The translations under genes and the position numbers were made by a program. Positions 61,631 through 64,000 of a DNA stretch of 64,000 nucleotides are shown in pieces (position 1 is the stretch's first letter; every line of letters begins with the position of its first letter). The DNA is taken from assembly GCA_017398825.1 (NCBI GenBank), contig JAFQEV010000059.1, forward strand, positions 34,453-98,452. Direction: 5' to 3'. Under the pieces are notes generated by a model, which was not told the DNA's origin, searched no databases, and saw only the letters and a program-made list of their open reading frames with translations. The stretch comes from Clostridia bacterium (GTDB lineage Bacteria; Bacillota; Clostridia; Christensenellales; Borkfalkiaceae).

Positions 61631-62917
61631 TTAAGGCATCCAGTTAACCGAGTTGTTAGACGCGATAATTCTATCCTTTACCGCAGTAGTCTTTATAAAC
61701 CAGCTCGACCTTGCATAGTAGATGAGCGGAGTGTTACAGCGCCAGCAGAACGGATAGCTGTGAGTAAAGTCCATAGCCTTGAATAAAAGACCGCGCTTAT
61801 CAAGGTCTTCCATGATAAGCTTATCCGCGTCCTTTACGAACACGCCTGCAATAAACCCACACTCCTCGGTCATTCTACCGCGAGTATCAACTAAGTTTAC
61901 AAAGGAAATATCGTATTTTTGGCAAACGCGCGAGTCATCTTCACCGAACGCGGGTGCGTTGTGAACGATACCCGTACCATCGTCCATAGTAACGTAATCG
62001 TCAGTTACGCAAACGTACGCCTTTTTGCCCTTTTCAAGCGTGGCAAAATCGTATAACGGTTCGTACTCGGCAAATTCGTAGTAACTACCCTTTTCGGTAG
62101 ATAAAACCTCGTAGTTTTCAAACAGCTTGCCGGCAAGCTTTTCAGCAAGGATATAAACCTCGCCGTTTTCCGCCTTGATTTTAACGTAATTTTCGTTGGC
62201 GTTAAAGCAAAGGGCTACGTTTGAAGGCAACGTCCAAGGCGTAGTCGTCCAAGCGAGGAAATATTCGTTCTCCTTGCCCTTTACCCTGAATTTTACGAAC
62301 ACCGATTTCTCAGTAACGTCCTTATACCCCTGTGCAACCTCGTGCGAAGAAAGCGCAGTTCCGCAACGGGGGCAATAGGGAACGATTTTATAACCCTTGT
62401 AGAGTAAACCCTTTTCCCAAATCTTTTTGAGCGCCCACCATTCAGACTCAATATAATCGTCGTGATAGGTGACGTAGGGATTATCCATATCGCACCAGTA
62501 ACCCAAGCGGTCACTCATTTCTTTCCACTCGCTAGTGTACTTAAATACCGAGTTCTTGCACTCTTTGATAAACGGCTCGATGCCGTACTTTTCAATATCC
62601 TGCTTACCGTCAAGATTAAGCTTTTTTTCTACCTCGAGTTCAACGGGAAGACCGTGAGTATCCCAGCCCGCTTTTCTTAAAACGTGCTTGCCTTTCATCG
62701 TTTGATAACGGGGAATAATATCTTTCATAACCCTCGTTAAAACGTGGCCTATGTGAGGCTTGCCGTTAGCCGTTGGCGGACCGTCGTAAAAGCAAAACTC
62801 TTCTTTGCCTTCGTTAACGTCAATACTCTTTTTGAATACGTCGTTTTCTTCCCAAAACTTGATAATCTCTTTTTCTCTTTCTAAAAAGTTGAGGTTGGTT
62901 TCTACCTTTTTGTACAT
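61631..62917 (-). CDS. ileS: Isoleucyl-tRNA synthetase, N-terminal part (ends at premature TAA)
   Basis: 428 residues. The Rossmann HIGH motif is PTANGKPHIGHVLTRVMKDIIPRY; the editing domain (about 180-380, WTTTPWTLPSNVAL) is complete. The part ends NWMP-TAA, where related enzymes read PEHIK.GR. A single G to T change of a Glu GAA codon explains it. GGAGC precedes the ATG. Possibilities: assembly or sequencing error, true nonsense mutation with another ileS elsewhere, or readthrough. Confidence 0.9.
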   Translation of the reverse strand: MYKKVETNLNFLEREKEIIKFWEENDVFKKSIDVNEGKEEFCFYDGPPTANGKPHIGHVLTRVMKDIIPRYQTMKGKHVLRKAGWDTHGLPVELEVEKKLNLDGKQDIEKYGIEPFIKECKNSVFKYTSEWKEMSDRLGYWCDMDNPYVTYHDDYIESEWWALKKIWEKGLLYKGYKIVPYCPRCGTALSSHEVAQGYKDVTEKSVFVKFRVKGKENEYFLAWTTTPWTLPSNVALCFNANENYVKIKAENGEVYILAEKLAGKLFENYEVLSTEKGSYYEFAEYEPLYDFATLEKGKKAYVCVTDDYVTMDDGTGIVHNAPAFGEDDSRVCQKYDISFVNLVDTRGRMTEECGFIAGVFVKDADKLIMEDLDKRGLLFKAMDFTHSYPFCWRCNTPLIYYARSSWFIKTTAVKDRIIASNNSVNWMP

Positions 62918-62942
62918 AAGTGCTCCTTATAAAAAGAAAATA

Positions 62943-62961
62943 AAGGCAACTAATTCGCCTT
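62943..62961 (-). other. Short hairpin in ileS leader
   Basis: AAGGC/GCCTT arms with a 9-nt loop, followed by TATTTTC on the minus strand. The leader is too short for a T-box. Confidence 0.4.
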
Positions 62962-62972
62962 AATGTGATAAT

Positions 62973-63001
62973 ATTTTAGTATATAATAACAAATTTAGCA
63001 A
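62973..63001 (-). promoter_or_regulatory. Promoter of ileS
   Basis: On the minus strand: TTGCTA (62996-63001), 17-nt spacer, TAAAAT (62973-62978). Confidence 0.6.
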
Positions 63002-63041
63002 ATTAAGTAAAGCGAAAAACGGTAAAATTATCTCCAAATGC

Positions 63042-63070
63042 TTGATTATTTGCAACTTTTATTATAAAAT
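63042..63070 (+). promoter_or_regulatory. Promoter of the SRP RNA gene
   Basis: TTGATT (63042-63047), 17-nt spacer, TAAAAT (63065-63070). The start point falls at about 63077, where the RNA closing helix begins. Confidence 0.72.
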
Positions 63071-63076
63071 AATACT

Positions 63077-63341
63077 ACTGCGATAGACGGGGAGTTAGCG
63101 GTGCCCTGTAACTTGCAATCCGCTATAGCAAGGTTGAACGTCTTCCGAGGCCAAAGTTATGGAAGGCTGGTTTCAAAAGCGAGCGTTGACGTTAAGGTCT
63201 TATGCAACGGCAACCCGCGAACCGTGTCAGGATAGGAATATAGCAGCACTAAACGGCATAGTCGTGTGCCATAAGGTTGCTTTGACCGAGCTTTAATTTG
63301 ATTTTTCGCTTCGGTTTCTTTCGTCGGAGAAGATTCGCAGT
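63077..63341 (+). ncRNA. ffs: Large-type signal recognition particle RNA (scRNA)
   Basis: About 265 nt, near the 271 nt of the Bacillus form. The Alu part reads GGGGAGTTAGCGGTGCCCTGTAA...GCAATCCGCTATAGC. The S-domain apex has GTGTCAGG-ATA-GGAA-TAT-AGCAG, with the GGAA tetraloop and Ffh-binding symmetric loop. ACTGCGA at the 5' end pairs with TCGCAGT at 63335-63341. It binds Ffh and targets membrane proteins. Confidence 0.95.
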
Positions 63342-63354
63342 ATTTAGTCAACGC

Positions 63355-63388
63355 GGAGTTTTAGCGAGCTAAAACTCCTTTAAAATTT
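63355..63388 (+). terminator. Terminator of the SRP RNA
   Basis: GGAGTTTTAG/CTAAAACTCC arms around CGAG (63355-63378), followed by TTTAAAATTTT. Confidence 0.82.
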
Positions 63389-63400
63389 TGGTGCAAAATT

Positions 63401-64000
63401 ATGGTAAAAGAAAATTTAGAAAAAATCTTTAATGAAATAAAAGACGGCAATCCGTTTGGCGAAAAGATAACCTTAGTCGGTGCTACCAAATTCGTTCCCG
63501 TTGAGGTTATGAACGAGGCTATTGCCTGTGGGCTTAAGGACGTTTCTGAAAATCGCGCCCAAGAGTTTAAGGATAAGTTCCCGTTGGTAACTCAGCCTGT
63601 AAACTACCACTTTATAGGCTCGCTCCAAAAAAACAAGGTTAAATACTTAATCGGAAAGTGCTGTCTTATTCAAAGCGTAGATAGTTTATCCCTCCTTGAA
63701 GAGATTGATCGCCAAAGCGTGAACAAAGGCGTTATAACTAACGTTCTTCTCGAGGTGAACGTAGGCGTTGAAGAACAAAAGCACGGCTTTGCATACGGCG
63801 AGCTTGAAAGCGCTTTAACTACCGCACTCACCTTTAAGGGAATTAAGGTCAAAGGGCTTATGGCGATGCTCCCTGAAAGCGATGATGAAGATTTGCTTTT
63901 CAACTTGGCGTCAAACTTGAGAAAAGTATACGATAGCTATAGAGAAAAGTACGGCTTTGAACACTTATCCTTGGGCATGAGCAACGATTATTTAGTTGCC
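63401..64000 (+). CDS. YggS/PLPBP family pyridoxal phosphate-binding protein (3' end outside window)
   Basis: The first 200 residues are visible. PLP-binding Lys in LVGATKFVP (about residue 30); SENRAQEFKDKFP, WHFIGSLQKNK-type YHFIGSLQKNKVKYL, VNVGVEEQKHGF, KGLMAMLP and LSLGMSNDY are all family motifs. It keeps vitamin B6 pools balanced; in Firmicutes it often precedes sepF in the division cluster. GGTG lies 7 nt before the ATG. Confidence 0.94.
   Translation, partial: MVKENLEKIFNEIKDGNPFGEKITLVGATKFVPVEVMNEAIACGLKDVSENRAQEFKDKFPLVTQPVNYHFIGSLQKNKVKYLIGKCCLIQSVDSLSLLEEIDRQSVNKGVITNVLLEVNVGVEEQKHGFAYGELESALTTALTFKGIKVKGLMAMLPESDDEDLLFNLASNLRKVYDSYREKYGFEHLSLGMSNDYLVA

Noticed and set aside
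61610..61633. Reassignment of TAA to an amino acid
   Set aside because: Dozens of genes in the window end properly at TAA; one internal case fits a point change better.
62918..63000. T-box riboswitch before ileS
   Set aside because: Only about 50 nt lie between the predicted start point and the ATG; no specifier loop or T-box sequence is seen.

Overview
The window reads as chromosomal DNA of a spore-forming, low-to-moderate GC Clostridia-type Bacillota, probably an uncultured gut lineage. Evidence: the spoIIGA-sigE pair, a SpoVB-like flippase and a YlbJ-like protein; the conserved neighbourhood rsmD-coaD-ylbJ, lon-engB and tig-clpP-clpX; large-type SRP RNA; small clostridial families (DUF6062, DUF6442, DUF6809, DUF3789, DUF4363); and a cysteine-anchored BspA-like leucine-rich-repeat lipoprotein. 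Most genes lie on the minus strand. No prophage, IS element, tRNA, rRNA or CRISPR array was found.

Layout. 1-4.8 kb: a minus-strand run of an unknown protein, a CNNM/HlyC-type transporter, a DUF1015 protein and a truncated surface lipoprotein. 4.9-6.5 kb: nitroreductase, minD and a divergent minE-like gene. 6.5-6.9 kb: structured repeats in the 3' region of a ROK/ASKHA kinase gene. 8.3-10.9 kb: polar amino-acid ABC transporter whose binding protein appears circularly permuted. 11-18.5 kb: CDF exporter, tsaD, prfB, secA, comF, LysM protein. 18.6-21.9 kb: SpoVB-like flippase, folT under a THF riboswitch, DUF421-DUF4363 pair. 22-27.4 kb: second copy of the structured repeat, sigE-spoIIGA, zinc-ribbon membrane protein, nrdR, YgiQ radical SAM, DUF1294. 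27.4-34.1 kb: uvrC-cca-whiA-PHP-murB-solute-binding-like operon. 34.2-36.5 kb: exopolysaccharide regulation genes (CpsB/CpsD/CpsC types). 36.5-45.6 kb: rarA, ylbJ, coaD, rsmD, alr, DUF3789, ABC exporter, DUF6062, M20 peptidase, XRE-DUF6442 pair. 45.9-53.8 kb: engB-lon, an SDR enzyme, XRE/DUF6809 divergent pair, clpX, clpP, tig. 54-63 kb: RqcH, two RluA-type pseudouridine synthases, a surface membrane protein, a methyltransferase and ileS carrying an in-frame stop. 63-64 kb: SRP RNA and the start of a YggS-like gene.

The genes form a mixed housekeeping set: protein quality control (Lon, ClpXP, trigger factor, RqcH), secretion (SecA, SRP RNA), cell wall (MurB, Alr), division-site selection (MinD/MinE-like) and sporulation.

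The observations most worth a second look are: a repeat family of about 120 bp with compensatory stem changes that begins at stop codons; a substrate-binding protein with its usual C-terminal segment moved to the N-terminus; ileS broken by one TAA codon at a normally conserved Glu; and several genes without a Shine-Dalgarno whose -10 box sits 6 nt from the ATG (probable leaderless transcripts).
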